From NCBI GenBank assembly GCA_011620555.1, contig WOYY01000025.1:35843-99842 (forward strand): a stretch of DNA of 64,000 bases, written 5' to 3'. This DNA comes from Anaerolineaceae bacterium (GTDB lineage Bacteria; Chloroflexota; Anaerolineae; Anaerolineales; Anaerolineaceae). The translations under genes were made by a program, and so were the position numbers. The notes below the pieces were generated by a model. It was not told the DNA's origin. It did no database searches and was given only the letters and a program-made list of their open reading frames with translations. The stretch's first letter is position 1. Each line of letters opens with the position of its first letter. Below, piece by piece: positions 45,793-55,226 of this stretch.

Positions 45793-45832
45793 CCTTTTCG
45801 ATCCCAGTCCTTATTGACCGGGATCAAAAAGG
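45793..45832 (-). other. Stem-loop downstream of the SDR gene
   Basis: CCTTTTcGATCCC and GGGATCaAAAAGG pair with one mismatch and a 14 nt loop, 10 nt after the SDR stop. No T-run follows beyond the stem, so its role as terminator is uncertain. Confidence 0.45.
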
Positions 45833-45841
45833 CAACCTCGA

Positions 45842-46624
45842 TCAGATACAAGGCATCACGTTGCCCCCGGCAACGGGCAGGTAAACTCCGGTGATAAAAC
45901 TCGCCAGATCGGAGGCCAGGAAGCACACCGCATCTGCAATTTCATCGTCCGTGCCGCGCCGGTTCATGGGAACGGTGCTGAGATAGGGGAAATCCTGTTT
46001 GGTGTTGGTCTCCGTGCCATCTGTTTCCCGGCAGCTATCACTGATGGTCCAGCCTGGCGCGACCTCGTTCACGGTGATGTTATACTCCCCCACTTCTTTG
46101 GCAAGAACCTTATAAACCCCATCCATCCCGCGCTTACCGGAGACATACGCCGATTGATACGGCAGCATCTGCATTGCACATTCCGTGTTGATCGCGATCA
46201 CTCGCCCATACTTTTGCTCGATCATATCGGGCACAAAGGCTTTGGCCATCAATACAGCCTGGAGGACAGAAGACCTGAACTGCCCTTCATAACTTTCAAT
46301 GTCCTGATCCAGAATTTTCTGCCAGTTATACGTGATCACAGCGCTGTTGACAATGATACTCACCACGCCCAGCTTCTCATTCACAACTTTTTTCATTTCC
46401 AGGATGGAGTTCAAATCAGTGACATCCAGTTTCGCCGCCAGCGCTTTGACAGCATAGGCCTGTTCAATGGTGGATTTGAGTTCCTCAGCAAACGCCTTCT
46501 GGGAATGATAGCCAATGACAACATTCGCGCCGCAATCGGCCAAGCCCTTGCACATTGCCCGGCCAAGCTGCCCCGTTCCACCGGTAACAACCGCCGTCTT
46601 GCCCGTTAGATCAATAACCTTCAT
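45842..46624 (-). CDS. SDR-family oxidoreductase of unknown substrate
   Basis: A 260 aa classical short-chain dehydrogenase. The cofactor loop is VVTGGTGQLGRAM and the NAG-like motif is NSAV. The active site is in QSAYVSGKRGMDG (Tyr and Lys). The position 13 before the Tyr, normally Ser, is Thr (INTECAM), a possible conservative exchange. The C-terminus GVYLPVAGGNVMPCI is typical of gluconate/polyol-type SDRs. A GAGGAT ribosome site lies near the ATG. It stands alone between the LacI promoter and the molybdenum hydroxylase gene, so no pathway can be assigned. The 149-base gap upstream shows nothing else. Confidence 0.85.
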   Translation of the reverse strand: MKVIDLTGKTAVVTGGTGQLGRAMCKGLADCGANVVIGYHSQKAFAEELKSTIEQAYAVKALAAKLDVTDLNSILEMKKVVNEKLGVVSIIVNSAVITYNWQKILDQDIESYEGQFRSSVLQAVLMAKAFVPDMIEQKYGRVIAINTECAMQMLPYQSAYVSGKRGMDGVYKVLAKEVGEYNITVNEVAPGWTISDSCRETDGTETNTKQDFPYLSTVPMNRRGTDDEIADAVCFLASDLASFITGVYLPVAGGNVMPCI

Positions 46625-46773
46625 TTATCCTCACAACCTTTAAAACCTGATATCGAACTCGGATTGTAGTGGTTTACAGAATCTCTTTTATTCTAAAGAC
46701 AAAATGCACTATTAAGCAACATAAGAGCACCCCATTTCAGGGACGCCGCCGCCATTTTAGGATAATCAGGCTT

Positions 46774-49566
46774 TTAAGATTGCTCTTTGAGAAACTCCAA
46801 AACCGCTCCCACCTTGATCGGCAGGCTGTGCACCCGCAGACCAATCGCATTATAGAGCGCATTGGCTATCGCCGGCGGCGTGGGGATGCTGACGATCTCG
46901 CCGATCCCCTTGGCGCCGTAAGGCCCCTCGTTGGTCGGCGCTTCAACCGGGTAGATCTCAATCAACGGCGTATCCATGATCCCGGGGATCTGATACTGTT
47001 TGAAGCCCTCCGTGAGGTTATGCCCATCCACCAGCTGCACTTCCTCCATCAGGGCGTGACCCACCCCCATCACCGTCCCGCCTTCCACCTGTGCATTGAA
47101 GCCCAGGGGGTTGATGACCTCGCCGGCGTCATTGGCCGTGATCACCCGCAGCACCCTGATCGCGCCAGTTTCCAAATTAACCTCGATCTGCACGGCCTGG
47201 ACCGCGAAGGAGAAGGCGAAATGGATATCCCCGTCCGTGCCCAAAGGCTCGGTGGCCGGGGCAGCGTAATGATAGGTTTCGGATGTCGGCACGTGACTCT
47301 CAACCAACACTTGGTAAAGTTGTTCCAGACCGATCAGGTTTTCGCCAACGCTCACCTGGCTGCCCTTGAAGGACACCTCCTCCGGCAAGACCCCGGATTG
47401 CTCCACTAGAAAATCAACGATCTTTTGGCGGAACACTCTGGCGGCAAATTTGGCCGCATTCCCGGTGACATAGGTCTGGCGGGAGGCCGTGGTCGGGCCG
47501 CCGTCCGGCGCCAGGTCCGTATCCATCACATGCACGTCCACATCTTCTGGCCGGACATCCAGCTCTTCAGCCACAATCATCCGCAGCACCGTCACCAGGC
47601 CCTGGCCCAGCTCCGCTGCGGATGAACGCACATCAAAGCGTCCCTCTGGCAGCAGTTCCACAACTGCGCCGGAGCTGTCATCCGCGCCGCTGCCCAGCCC
47701 GGTATTCTTGAAAGCGGCAGCCATACCCCAGGTACGGACGAAAGTCACGCCCTCGCGCACTTCGCGGACGGGGTCAAAGGGCCGCTCGCCCGCCACCTCA
47801 TGGAGCCGGGCCTCAACCTGATCCAGACAGTCCACCAGGCCGACGCTGTCAACCAGCAATTGGTTGGTGTTGGTCCGGGTGCCGGTCCGCAGAGCATTCA
47901 TCCGGCGCAGGGTGAAGGGGTCCAGCGCCAGACGGTGGGCGATCATGTCCATCATGCTCTCAATCGCAAAGGAGGACTGGATCACGCCAAAGCCCCGGAA
48001 TGCGCCCGCCGGGGGGTTGTTGGTGAACATCGCGTAACAGTCGGCCTTGGTGTGGGGAATCACATAGCATCCGGCGGAATGGGTGGTCGCCCGGGTCATC
48101 ACCTTATCCCCCAGCGAGGCATAAGCCCCGGTGTCGCCATAGAGCAGGGTCTCCGCCGCAGTCAGATGCCCGTCCTGCCGGACGCCCAGTTTAACCGTGA
48201 TCTGGGTGGCATGCCGTTTGGGATGCACCAGGAGCGATTCTTTCCGGTCAAAGAGCAGCTTCACCGGCCGGCCGGTAGCATTGGCCAAAAGCGCGCTGTG
48301 GATCTGGCCGGAAATATCCTCTTTCCCGCCAAACCCGCCGCCCATCGTCTGCCCGGCGATATGCACCCGTTCTTCCGGCCAGCCCAGCGCCTCAGCCACC
48401 TGGCGGCGGTCTTCATAGGGGATCTGGGAGGCCACATAGACTGTCATCCGCCCATCAGCGCCTGGGACGGCCATGCTGCATTCCGGCTCCATGAAGGCAT
48501 GGTCCATCGTCGGCGTGGTGAAGGTCTCCTCAAAGACCAAATCAGCCTCAGCCAACCCCTGCGCCAGGTCCCCTTTGCGGACCTTGATGTGCTCCATCAA
48601 GTTGCCCGTCTCCCGCAGCCGGGGCGCGTCCGGCCCTGCGGCCTGAATCGCCGAGAACACCACCGGCAGAGGGTCGATCTCGACTGCAATCAATTCAAGC
48701 GCCCGGTCTGCGGCCGCTTGGGACTCGGCGGCCAGGATCGCCACCGCGTCACCCTCATAGCTGACCTGCTCCCCCACGCCCACCAGGATCGGCCAATCCG
48801 TGAAGACCAGGCCGTGCTTGTGGGCGCCGGGGAGGTCCTCGGCCGTCATCACCGCGACCACCCCCGGATAGGCTCTGGCGCCGGAGACATCCACTTGCCG
48901 CAAAATGCCGTGCGGCGTCATCGCCCGCTTCACCCGCGCGAAGAGCATCCCCTCAAAAGCCAGGTCATCCGTAAAAACAGCCATCCCAGCGACCTTGTCC
49001 ACCGCGTCCGGCCGGATGGCCTTCCGGCCCACAACCCTGCCGGGCCTCTCCGAAACCACCACCTCGGGTTGTTCGAGCGGACGGCCGGTCCGCAGCGATT
49101 CAGCGGCCGCCAGGATGGCTTTTTCAATCGAGGGATAACTGCCACAGCGGCAGAGGTTCCGCTTGAGCGCTTTGTGAATATCTTCAGTCGTCGGGTTTGG
49201 ATTGCTTTTCAGCAAAGCCCAGGAGGCCATGATCTGGCCAGGGGTGCAGAAACCACATTGCACCGCGCCGTAATCCACGAACGCGGTCTGGAGCGGGTGC
49301 AGTTTTAGCGCGCCATCCACGACTTCCGCCAGGCCCTCGATCGTGAGCACCGTCTTGCCATCCGCATTCGCAGCCGGGTAAAGGCAGGATTTAACCGGCC
49401 GGCCTTCCAGCAGGACCGTGCAGGTGCCGCACTGACCTTCCCCACATCCCACCTTGGTCCCGGTCAGATGCAGCCGCTTGCGCAGGACATCCACCAGTTT
49501 CTCGCCAGGTTCAATGGCCAGAGAATGGTCCCGCCCATTAACAGTCAGACTGATTACTTGGTTCAT
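46774..49566 (-). CDS. Xanthine dehydrogenase-family molybdenum hydroxylase, 2Fe-2S and Moco domains fused
   Basis: A 930 aa enzyme that hydroxylates a purine or aldehyde at a molybdopterin centre. Residues 1-160 hold the plant-type [2Fe-2S] cluster (CGEGQCGTC) and second cluster (QCGFCTPGQ ... NLCRCGSYPS). Residues 185-930 are the molybdopterin domains, with TMGGGFGGKEDISGQ, GAFRGFGVIQSSFA, SAAELGQGLVTV and the active Glu in GAKGIGEIVS. An FAD subunit is not encoded nearby, an arrangement like that of aldehyde oxidoreductases. It lies 24 nt after a nucleoside ABC permease gene, so oxidation of imported purine (xanthine or hypoxanthine) is the likely role; the electron acceptor is unknown. 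Confidence 0.9.
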   Translation of the reverse strand: MNQVISLTVNGRDHSLAIEPGEKLVDVLRKRLHLTGTKVGCGEGQCGTCTVLLEGRPVKSCLYPAANADGKTVLTIEGLAEVVDGALKLHPLQTAFVDYGAVQCGFCTPGQIMASWALLKSNPNPTTEDIHKALKRNLCRCGSYPSIEKAILAAAESLRTGRPLEQPEVVVSERPGRVVGRKAIRPDAVDKVAGMAVFTDDLAFEGMLFARVKRAMTPHGILRQVDVSGARAYPGVVAVMTAEDLPGAHKHGLVFTDWPILVGVGEQVSYEGDAVAILAAESQAAADRALELIAVEIDPLPVVFSAIQAAGPDAPRLRETGNLMEHIKVRKGDLAQGLAEADLVFEETFTTPTMDHAFMEPECSMAVPGADGRMTVYVASQIPYEDRRQVAEALGWPEERVHIAGQTMGGGFGGKEDISGQIHSALLANATGRPVKLLFDRKESLLVHPKRHATQITVKLGVRQDGHLTAAETLLYGDTGAYASLGDKVMTRATTHSAGCYVIPHTKADCYAMFTNNPPAGAFRGFGVIQSSFAIESMMDMIAHRLALDPFTLRRMNALRTGTRTNTNQLLVDSVGLVDCLDQVEARLHEVAGERPFDPVREVREGVTFVRTWGMAAAFKNTGLGSGADDSSGAVVELLPEGRFDVRSSAAELGQGLVTVLRMIVAEELDVRPEDVDVHVMDTDLAPDGGPTTASRQTYVTGNAAKFAARVFRQKIVDFLVEQSGVLPEEVSFKGSQVSVGENLIGLEQLYQVLVESHVPTSETYHYAAPATEPLGTDGDIHFAFSFAVQAVQIEVNLETGAIRVLRVITANDAGEVINPLGFNAQVEGGTVMGVGHALMEEVQLVDGHNLTEGFKQYQIPGIMDTPLIEIYPVEAPTNEGPYGAKGIGEIVSIPTPPAIANALYNAIGLRVHSLPIKVGAVLEFLKEQS

Positions 49567-49590
49567 AAATGATACTGAATTCTGCGACCC

Positions 49591-50556
49591 TTAAAGACCG
49601 CGCTCTCCCCGGACATAGGGGATACCCAAAGCCGCCGGTGTGCCTCGCCGGTTCCTTCTGGCCGCGCCGGACCCCCAAACCAGCGCAACGATGGTCAGGG
49701 CGAATGGCACCATCTGGAGGAAAAATACCAGGTTATGGTCATAGAAGAAGGGATTGCGCAGGCCCAGGATCATCGCGGGACCCTGCAGGTCGAGCGTGAA
49801 ACGCCGGAGCATCCCGAAGAAATAGCCGCCCAGCGCCGCGGTGTAGGGGTTCCAGCGGGCGAAGATTACCAGAGCAATCGCAATCCAGCCCTGACCGGAA
49901 GTCGTCAGGTTGCTGTACCACCCGGGCGAGATCGCAATGCTGATCGTTGCGCCAGCAAGGCCGGCCAGACAGCCGCCGATGAAGGTGTAAAGATAGCGGG
50001 TGCCATAAACGCTGATGCCCAGGCTGTCCGCCGCAGAGGGCTTTTCGCCCACCGCGCGCAGGTGCATCCCGGGACGGGTCTTGAAAATAAAATACCAGGA
50101 GAGGGGAATCAGCAGATACCCCACATAGACCAGCAAATTGAAATCGGTGAAGAAGATCAGGCCGATGAAGGGAATTTTTGAAAGCAGGGGGAGTGTCACG
50201 GTGGGGATGGTGGGGGTGTTCAGGCCGGTCAGACCTTCACCGATAACCAAGGCCAGCCCCGTCCCCAAAAACGTCAGCGAGAGGCCGCTGACCGTCTGGT
50301 CAGCCTGCAATGAAATGACCACCAGCCCATGCGCCAAGCTCAGGATGCCGCCCGCCAGAATACCGGCTAGCAGGCCCAGCCAGGCATTTTGGGTCACATA
50401 GGACACTTTGAAAGCCGCCATTGCACCAATCAACATCATCCCTTCCACGCCCAGGTTCATCACCCCGGAACGCTCCGCAAAAATCTCGCCAATCGCTGCG
50501 AAGATCAGGATTGTCCCTGTGGACAACCCGGCTCGAAGAATAACCTCTAAATTCAT
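49591..50556 (-). CDS. Nucleoside ABC transporter permease, NupQ/YufQ type
   Basis: A membrane permease of 321 aa of the BPD_transp_2 family, similar to the second permease of nucleoside importers such as BmpA-NupOPQ. It has about eight to ten hydrophobic segments. Recognisable parts are FAAIGEIFAERSGVMNLGVEGMMLIGA near the start and LRAVGEKPSAADSLGISV, the cytoplasmic EAA-like loop (ATPase contact). It overlaps the first permease gene by 4 nt. With the ATPase and BMP lipoprotein it forms a complete importer for purine nucleosides or bases. Confidence 0.93.
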   Translation of the reverse strand: MNLEVILRAGLSTGTILIFAAIGEIFAERSGVMNLGVEGMMLIGAMAAFKVSYVTQNAWLGLLAGILAGGILSLAHGLVVISLQADQTVSGLSLTFLGTGLALVIGEGLTGLNTPTIPTVTLPLLSKIPFIGLIFFTDFNLLVYVGYLLIPLSWYFIFKTRPGMHLRAVGEKPSAADSLGISVYGTRYLYTFIGGCLAGLAGATISIAISPGWYSNLTTSGQGWIAIALVIFARWNPYTAALGGYFFGMLRRFTLDLQGPAMILGLRNPFFYDHNLVFFLQMVPFALTIVALVWGSGAARRNRRGTPAALGIPYVRGERGL

Positions 50557-51659
50557 GCCATTTCCTCCTGATGGGTGCGGACGATGCGGACTTTATAGCG
50601 CAGGAAGACATCACTGCTGATCACCAGGAAGAGAATGGTCCCCTGGATCATAAATGAGAGGCCGGAAGGCTGAATCTCCCGCCCGGCGACGATCAGCGCG
50701 CCGAAAAGGATCGCCACCGGAATGACAGCGAAGGGGTTCAACTTCGCCAGCCAGGCCACGATCACACCGGAAAAGCCATAGTTCGTTGAAATCCGCTCCT
50801 GCAAGCGATGGACTACGCCCGTCACCTCGGACATCCCGGCCAGGCCGGCCAGCGCGCCGGAGAGCATCATCACCAGGATGATGTTCTTTTTGATGTTGAT
50901 GCCGGCGTAATTGGCGGCCTTGGGGTTATCGCCGATCAGGGCGATCTCATAGCCCCAGCGGCTGCGCTTGAGGATCACCCAGATCAGCACGGCGGCCACC
51001 AGGCCAAAGACCACGCCCAGGTGCAGCGTGATCCCCGAGAAGAAGGGGTAATCCTTGGCCAGGTCCGCCAGCCGCGGCAGCCAGGCCACTTTGTCAAAGG
51101 TGGGCGTCATCTGGAACCCGGCGTCGCTGTATTTGCCGAAGATCCAGTAGTTGTTCCAAAAGATCGCGATGTAATTCAACATCAGCGTGGTGATGATCTC
51201 GTTCACATTGAACACCGCCTTGAGGAAGCCGGGGATGAAACCATAGAGCGCACCGCCCAGGATTCCCATCAAGGCCATCAGGGTCAGCACCAGCCATTTC
51301 GGGCTGTCCAGCGGAATGATCGGCACCAGCACGACCATGCTGGCAAAGAAAGCGCCAATATAAAATTGGCCCTCAGCGCCAATGTTGAGGATGTTCATCT
51401 TAAAGGCCACAGAGCAGCCCAAACCGATCAGGATCAAAGGCGTCGCTTTGACCAGGATATCCGAAAACGCGCCCCAGCTGCCAAAAGAGGCCGTGAAGAA
51501 ATAGCGGTAAACCTGGAAGGGGTTCCCGCCGATCAACCACAGGACAATCCCACTGATAATGAAGGCAACAACCACCGCGCCCAAGGATGTGGCCAAGGGC
51601 AGCCATTTCGGAACATCATTGGTACGGCTTTCAAACTTAATTTTGTAAGGAAACTTCAT
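50553..51659 (-). CDS. Nucleoside ABC transporter permease, NupP/YufP type
   Basis: A 368 aa permease of the same family, longer at the N-terminus. It shows VKATPLILIGLGCSVAFKMNILNIGAEGQ, the usual family region, and the cytoplasmic loop YEIALIGDNPKAANYAGINIKKN. The central loop carries FNVNEIITTLMLNYIAIFWNNYW, typical of this subunit. Overlaps of 4 nt at both ends (with the ATPase and with the second permease) point to a single translationally coupled unit. Confidence 0.93.
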   Translation of the reverse strand: MKFPYKIKFESRTNDVPKWLPLATSLGAVVVAFIISGIVLWLIGGNPFQVYRYFFTASFGSWGAFSDILVKATPLILIGLGCSVAFKMNILNIGAEGQFYIGAFFASMVVLVPIIPLDSPKWLVLTLMALMGILGGALYGFIPGFLKAVFNVNEIITTLMLNYIAIFWNNYWIFGKYSDAGFQMTPTFDKVAWLPRLADLAKDYPFFSGITLHLGVVFGLVAAVLIWVILKRSRWGYEIALIGDNPKAANYAGINIKKNIILVMMLSGALAGLAGMSEVTGVVHRLQERISTNYGFSGVIVAWLAKLNPFAVIPVAILFGALIVAGREIQPSGLSFMIQGTILFLVISSDVFLRYKVRIVRTHQEEMA

Positions 51660-53191
51660 CCGTCACTCCTCAACGCCCCGGTCATCATCATCCCGATCTG
51701 GTTGAGATCGGCCTGGCTGGCAGCCATCTCTCCCACCAGCTCACCATCAAAGATGACCGCAATCCGATCGCTCAACATTAGAAGTTCTTCCAGCTCTTCC
51801 GAGATCAACAGGATCGCAGCGCCCTTCTGACGTTGTTCCAAAAGCAGCCGCTGGATCCCTTCGATTGCGCCGACATCCAGGCCGCGGGTGGGTTGCATGG
51901 CAACGATCAATTTGGGGTCGCCCGAAATTTCACGAGCCAGGATCAGCTTCTGCAGGTTCCCGCCGGAGAGCTTCCGGGCCATCGTTTCCACAGTCGGCGC
52001 CTGGATATCATAAACCTCTTTCAACTCAGCCGCATGGTCATGGGCGGCCAGATAGTCAATCCGCCAGCCATTGCTGATCGGGTCCTGGGCGTAATTCTTC
52101 ATGATGATGTTCTTGGTGATGGAAAGGTTCGGTGCGGTCCCCATGCCGGTCCGGTCTTCAGGGATATGCGCCAGGCCGCAGCGGATGGACTTCTGCGGTG
52201 AGCAGTTGCCCACTTCCGTCCCATTAATCCGCACGGAGCCTTCGATGGGCCGCAGCCCGGTCACGGCTTCGACCAGTTCGCTCTGGCCGTTGCCGGCGAT
52301 CCCGGCAATGCCGAAGATCTCCCCTTCCTGGATCTGGAAGGACACATTCCTCACTGCGGGTAAGCCCCGATTATTGGTTGTTGAAAGGTTTTCCACTTCC
52401 AAAACAACCTCGCCCGGCTCCCTCTCGACCTTTTCCACCTGGAAGATGACCTTGCGGCCAACCATCAGTTCGGCCAGCTGGGTCCGGGTCAGCCCTTGCG
52501 GATCAATCCCTTCGGCTGTGGCTTTGCCCTTCCGCAGAACGGTCAGCCGGTCAGCGACGGCCTGAACTTCATTTAATTTGTGGCTGATGAAGATGATCGA
52601 CTTTCCCTGGCTCACCAGGGTCCGCATGGTTTCCATCAGCTCGTCGATTTCCTGGGGCGCCAGAACCGCGGTGGGTTCATCCAGGATCAGAATCTCCGCC
52701 CCCCGGTAGAGCGTTTTCAGGATCTCCACCCGCTGCTGCTCACCCACAGAGAGCTGCCAGATCTTCGCGGTCGGATCGACCTTCAAACCAAAGGTCTCCT
52801 GCAGCTTTTGAATCTTCTTGTCGTAGGTCGCCAGTTTCATAATAAACTTAGGCTCATTGAGCCCCAGCAGGATGTTCTCCGTGACGGTCAGCGTTGGCAC
52901 CAGCATAAAATGCTGGTGGACCATCCCAATCCCGCTGGCAATGGCACCTTTGGGAGAGCGGAAGGAAACGGGTTCGCCATTGATCCTGATCGTGCCGGAT
53001 TCGGGTTGATACATTCCCGAAAGGACATTCATCAAGGTGCTTTTCCCGGCCCCGTTCTCACCCAAAAGGGCATGGATCTCCCCTTTTCTTAGAGTGAAAT
53101 TCACATGATCGTTTGCCAAAACTCCCGGGAAACGGATCACGATATCCTGCATTTCAACTGCGTAGGGCGTATTTTCCGGTAAATTTGTCAT
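51656..53191 (-). CDS. Nucleoside ABC transporter ATPase with two ABC domains
   Basis: The energy subunit, about 511 aa. I start it at 53191 (MTNLPENTPYAVEMQ); the track start at 53251 would run through the hairpin region. The first ABC domain has GENGAGKSTLMNVLSG (Walker A), LSVGEQQRVEIL (signature) and ILILDEPTAVL (Walker B). The second is degenerate as in this family, with GIAGNGQSELVEAV and LSGGNLQKLILAREI. Sugar and nucleoside importers of the RbsA/NupO type share this layout. Its ribosome site is weak (TTGGATTT), and translation may depend on the mRNA from the BMP gene upstream. Confidence 0.95.
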   Translation of the reverse strand: MTNLPENTPYAVEMQDIVIRFPGVLANDHVNFTLRKGEIHALLGENGAGKSTLMNVLSGMYQPESGTIRINGEPVSFRSPKGAIASGIGMVHQHFMLVPTLTVTENILLGLNEPKFIMKLATYDKKIQKLQETFGLKVDPTAKIWQLSVGEQQRVEILKTLYRGAEILILDEPTAVLAPQEIDELMETMRTLVSQGKSIIFISHKLNEVQAVADRLTVLRKGKATAEGIDPQGLTRTQLAELMVGRKVIFQVEKVEREPGEVVLEVENLSTTNNRGLPAVRNVSFQIQEGEIFGIAGIAGNGQSELVEAVTGLRPIEGSVRINGTEVGNCSPQKSIRCGLAHIPEDRTGMGTAPNLSITKNIIMKNYAQDPISNGWRIDYLAAHDHAAELKEVYDIQAPTVETMARKLSGGNLQKLILAREISGDPKLIVAMQPTRGLDVGAIEGIQRLLLEQRQKGAAILLISEELEELLMLSDRIAVIFDGELVGEMAASQADLNQIGMMMTGALRSDG

Positions 53192-53245
53192 AAATCCAAC
53201 TTGGTCAATAAAGGCACCAAAACGGTGTTTAAATAATGCCAGGTA

Positions 53246-53286
53246 ACACAACCAGGAAACTGCATTCGCAAATTTCCTGGTTGTGT
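53246..53286 (-). other. Stem-loop between the BMP lipoprotein and ATPase genes
   Basis: ACACAACCAGGAAA and TTTCCTGGTTGTGT form a perfect 14 bp stem with a 13 nt loop, starting 14 nt after the lipoprotein stop. No T-run follows on the minus strand. Confidence 0.88.
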
Positions 53287-53299
53287 CTGTTCAGTCTAA

Positions 53300-54505
53300 C
53301 TAATCAAGTGAGGGTAATTCAGCGGTGATGTTCTCATTCCACCAGTACATACAGGTGGTGCATTCGCTGCCAAATTGGGCGAAGCCATCCAGGTCAAGCT
53401 GTTCAAGGCTGACACCATCGGCCAGGATCAAGTTGCCCTGGTTGTCCGTGATCGGGCCTTTGAAGACGTCGAAGCGGTCGAATTCACCAGCCAGCATCTG
53501 GTCCAAGATTTCGCGGACCATCGCCAGATCCTCTTCGGGCAGCTCAGCCACACCGGGCATCAGTTCCTCGCCTTCCATGAAGCCATAGAGGCCCAGGCCG
53601 CCGGAATCGGCGTCAAAGTATTCCCAGCCGCCCTTCCAGATGCCTTCGCGGGAGGCTTCAACGATCCGGGCATATTCCACACCCCAGTTCCAGTACATGG
53701 AAGTGAGGCAGGCATCCACGGTGCAGTTTCCAGAGTAGTCATAGGTGATGCCCCATTTGCCTTCGGGAGCGACCATGGCAGGAGCGGGGGTGTCCGCACC
53801 GGTCATCACAACCTGGGCGCCGGCGGAGAAGAGCGATTCAGCGCCTTCCTGTTCCAGGATGGGATCATGCCAGGTGTTGATGAAGCGGACATCAATTGTG
53901 CATTCGGGGCAGGTTTTCTGGACGCCCAAAGCAAAAGCGTTGCCCAGGCGGGTTTCTTCGGGGATGGGGAAGGTGGCCATATAACCCAGTTTCGGGTTGC
54001 CATCCATCTTGGCCCGGGAACCGGCCAGCATACCGGCCAGGTATTTCATATCTTCCATCGCGCCCATCAGGTTGCCAAAGTTTTCGCCATTGGCTTTGTA
54101 GCCACTGACGTGGATGATATCCACATCCGGGAATTCTTCCGCCACGATTTCCGAGGCGTCCATGAAGCCAAAGGATGTTGTGAAGATCACATCAAAGCCT
54201 TTGCGGGCCAGGGAGCGGATCACCTGTTCGGCATCGGCGCCCTCGGGCACGTTTTCAACGTAGGCAGTGTGAACGTCGGCGACGTTTTCTTCGACGTACA
54301 TCCGGCCAACATCATGGGACTGCGACCAACCGCCATCGTCATGGGGGCCAACATAGACGAAAGCTACGTTATATTTTCCCTCTTCCGGGGCAGGGATCTG
54401 AAAGCCTGCAACGGTCTCTTCTGTTGCCTGGGTTTGGCCGCATGCAGAAAGGGCAAACGCAGCAACAACTAAAATAGCCAAAAGCCAAAAAATATGTTTT
54501 CTCAT
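53300..54505 (-). CDS. BMP-family nucleoside-binding lipoprotein
   Basis: A 401 aa basic-membrane-protein (BmpA/PnrA/NupN) lipoprotein that binds purine nucleosides outside the cell. Signal MRKHIFWLLAILVVAAFALSAC has lipobox LSAC. The domain begins NVAFVYVGPHDDGGWSQSHDVGRM (the family VGPxxDxGWS motif) and continues with VIFTTSFGFMDASEIVAEEFPDV, LAGMLAGSRAK and VVMTGADTPAP. It leads the importer operon. The next upstream gene is far away, so the promoter must lie within 54506-54810, but I could not fix its boxes. Confidence 0.94.
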   Translation of the reverse strand: MRKHIFWLLAILVVAAFALSACGQTQATEETVAGFQIPAPEEGKYNVAFVYVGPHDDGGWSQSHDVGRMYVEENVADVHTAYVENVPEGADAEQVIRSLARKGFDVIFTTSFGFMDASEIVAEEFPDVDIIHVSGYKANGENFGNLMGAMEDMKYLAGMLAGSRAKMDGNPKLGYMATFPIPEETRLGNAFALGVQKTCPECTIDVRFINTWHDPILEQEGAESLFSAGAQVVMTGADTPAPAMVAPEGKWGITYDYSGNCTVDACLTSMYWNWGVEYARIVEASREGIWKGGWEYFDADSGGLGLYGFMEGEELMPGVAELPEEDLAMVREILDQMLAGEFDRFDVFKGPITDNQGNLILADGVSLEQLDLDGFAQFGSECTTCMYWWNENITAELPSLD

Positions 54506-55069
54506 CTCTCATCCTTCTTCGTCTAAATATTTGGTGGATTGATTAGACTGAAGTACAAATTTTTGAGTCGTGATCTCCTTTCCCAAATTAGCCATGTGGA
54601 TCGAGTGATGAAGGCCTTCTATTTCTTCATTCAAACGCATGGCGTTGAATAAACAAATATTCCATTGAATTTATTGGCAGGAAAAACATATCTGGTAGGG
54701 ACAGATCGATTGAACACATTCCCCAAGCAGTAACCCTTTTGATGTCAGACGTCTGGTGGTTCATAACGCAAGAATTCATCCTTGCAATCGCAACCTCAAC
54801 TCATTCGGCTATGTTAAGTCAGTAGACAGATTTTATCATAGAAAACGACGAGATTAAATTGTCTAGACACATTAACTTTTTGTTTACATCCGGATGGATC
54901 TGCGCCCAACACCGTTTTCGGCTCGCCCAGCAGCGGCCCGCTTTCCAGGCCCAAGGGCCGCGCCAGCGTCCAAATGAGACCCAAATTGCAGCCAAATACG
55001 GATAACGCAGCCCAGATAATCAAAGCTTAACCCGGCGTTAACCTTTTGATGTGGTAAAAACCCAGGAGT
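54506..55069. other. Intergenic region without a convincing gene
   Basis: Bases 54506-54810 form the minus-strand leader of the BMP gene. They contain a 43-codon minus ORF (54509-54640) that lacks a ribosome site. Bases 54890-55010 are much richer in GC than their surroundings; the minus frame there reads NLGLIWTLARPLGLESGPLLG, which looks protein-like but has no visible start site and no recognised family, so it may be a gene remnant. Confidence 0.4.
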
Positions 55070-55071
55070 TT

Positions 55072-55226
55072 GCTAAAATCGAACCAATTATGACTGAGAA
55101 ATTTGTTCAGGAACTCAAGCGAAAGCCTCATCACCGAACCTCTCCCGGAGGAGCGGCGTTTGGCGCTTAACTGAACTTATTTACGAGCGTATATCAAAAG
55201 GCCTTCCTCCAGGAAGGTCTTTTTTG
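55072..55226 (+). promoter_or_regulatory. Leader with promoter, short ORF and terminator before the amino acid ABC operon
   Basis: An extended -10 (TGCTAAAAT) lies at about 55072-55080. A 26-codon ORF (MTEKFVQELKRKPHHRTSPG...) follows at 55090-55170. Then AAGGCCTTCCT and AGGAAGGTCTT form an 11 bp stem (with one G-U pair) ending in TTTTTT at 55198-55226. The binding-protein gene begins 99 nt after the terminator. This is the layout of an attenuated leader, although no known riboswitch or T-box motif was recognised. GGAGGA at about 55146 could pair with TTCCTCC in the left arm of the terminator. Confidence 0.5.

Noticed and set aside
47800-49308. 502 aa plus-strand ORF
   Set aside because: It lies wholly opposite the molybdenum hydroxylase gene, is rich in His, Arg and Gly as expected for an antisense frame in GC-rich DNA, and has no recognisable domain.
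54509-54640. 43-codon minus ORF just before the BMP lipoprotein gene
   Set aside because: Its stop lies 3 nt before the BMP start, but it has no ribosome site and no recognisable features, so it is probably leader sequence.
54506-54810. Purine riboswitch in the leader of the nucleoside importer
   Set aside because: The conserved purine-aptamer core was looked for by eye on the minus strand and not found.
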